Origin: Bacteroidales bacterium
GTDB taxonomy: Bacteria > Bacteroidota > Bacteroidia > Bacteroidales > UBA7960
Assembly: GCA_007123065.1 (NCBI GenBank)
Contig: SKSI01000164.1
Location: 1 to 6,236 of the forward strand
Length of the DNA stretch: 6,236 nt
Reading direction: 5' to 3'
Shown piece by piece: positions 6,236-6,236 of this stretch (positions are counted from its first letter, which is position 1; every line of letters begins with the position of its first letter). A program made the position numbers and the translations under genes. The notes below the pieces were generated by a model that saw only the letters and a list, made by a program, of their open reading frames with translations, did not search any database and was not told the origin of the DNA.

Positions 6236-6236
6236 A

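Noticed and set aside
6141..6236. Short frame of 31 codons overlapping the end of the AtpI-like gene (ATGA) and ending in TGA at the last base
   Set aside because: Its composition is that of AT-rich intergenic DNA (mostly I, N, L, Y), it resembles no atp protein I know, and its last codons coincide with the -7 box.
1..6236. Search for a new defence, toxin or mobile system
   Set aside because: All long genes belong to recognisable housekeeping or secretion families. No transposase, integrase, long repeat or RNA gene was found, and the gaps are short.

Overview
This window looks like chromosomal DNA from a member of the Bacteroidota, probably Bacteroidales or a related order. Three signs support this: a PorW/SprE lipoprotein, which occurs only with the type IX secretion system (T9SS) of this phylum; Bacteroidota-type promoter boxes (TAnnTTTG at -7) ahead of the transcription units; and an almost complete lack of Shine-Dalgarno sequences. 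I see no mobile element, CRISPR array, tRNA or rRNA.

The left half (1-2502) is on the minus strand. It carries an M23 peptidase, then dxr, then the 5' third of rseP, which is cut by the window edge. The M23 stop codon directly abuts the dxr ATG, so those two genes form one operon. rseP follows after a 140-bp gap that contains its own -7 box.

The right half (2649-6144) is on the plus strand: porW/sprE, a bactofilin under the best promoter in the window (TTTG, 19 bp, TActTTTG), and a small four-helix membrane protein of the AtpI type. An AT-rich non-coding tail (6145-6236) ends on another -7 box. That box would suit the F1Fo ATP synthase operon, expected just beyond the edge but not visible here.

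The two halves diverge from a 146-bp intergenic region with a -7 box facing each way. Most genes concern the envelope: wall hydrolysis (M23), precursors of undecaprenyl carriers and quinones (dxr), intramembrane proteolysis (rseP), protein secretion across the outer membrane (porW) and cell shape or polar scaffolding (bactofilin). The AtpI-like gene probably belongs to ATP synthase assembly.

I found no convincing new system. The points worth a second look are promoter architecture (including an ATG that lies inside a promoter box), short repeats at two promoters, an unusual lipobox and a charged middle segment in PorW, and the absence of a separate atpZ gene next to atpI.
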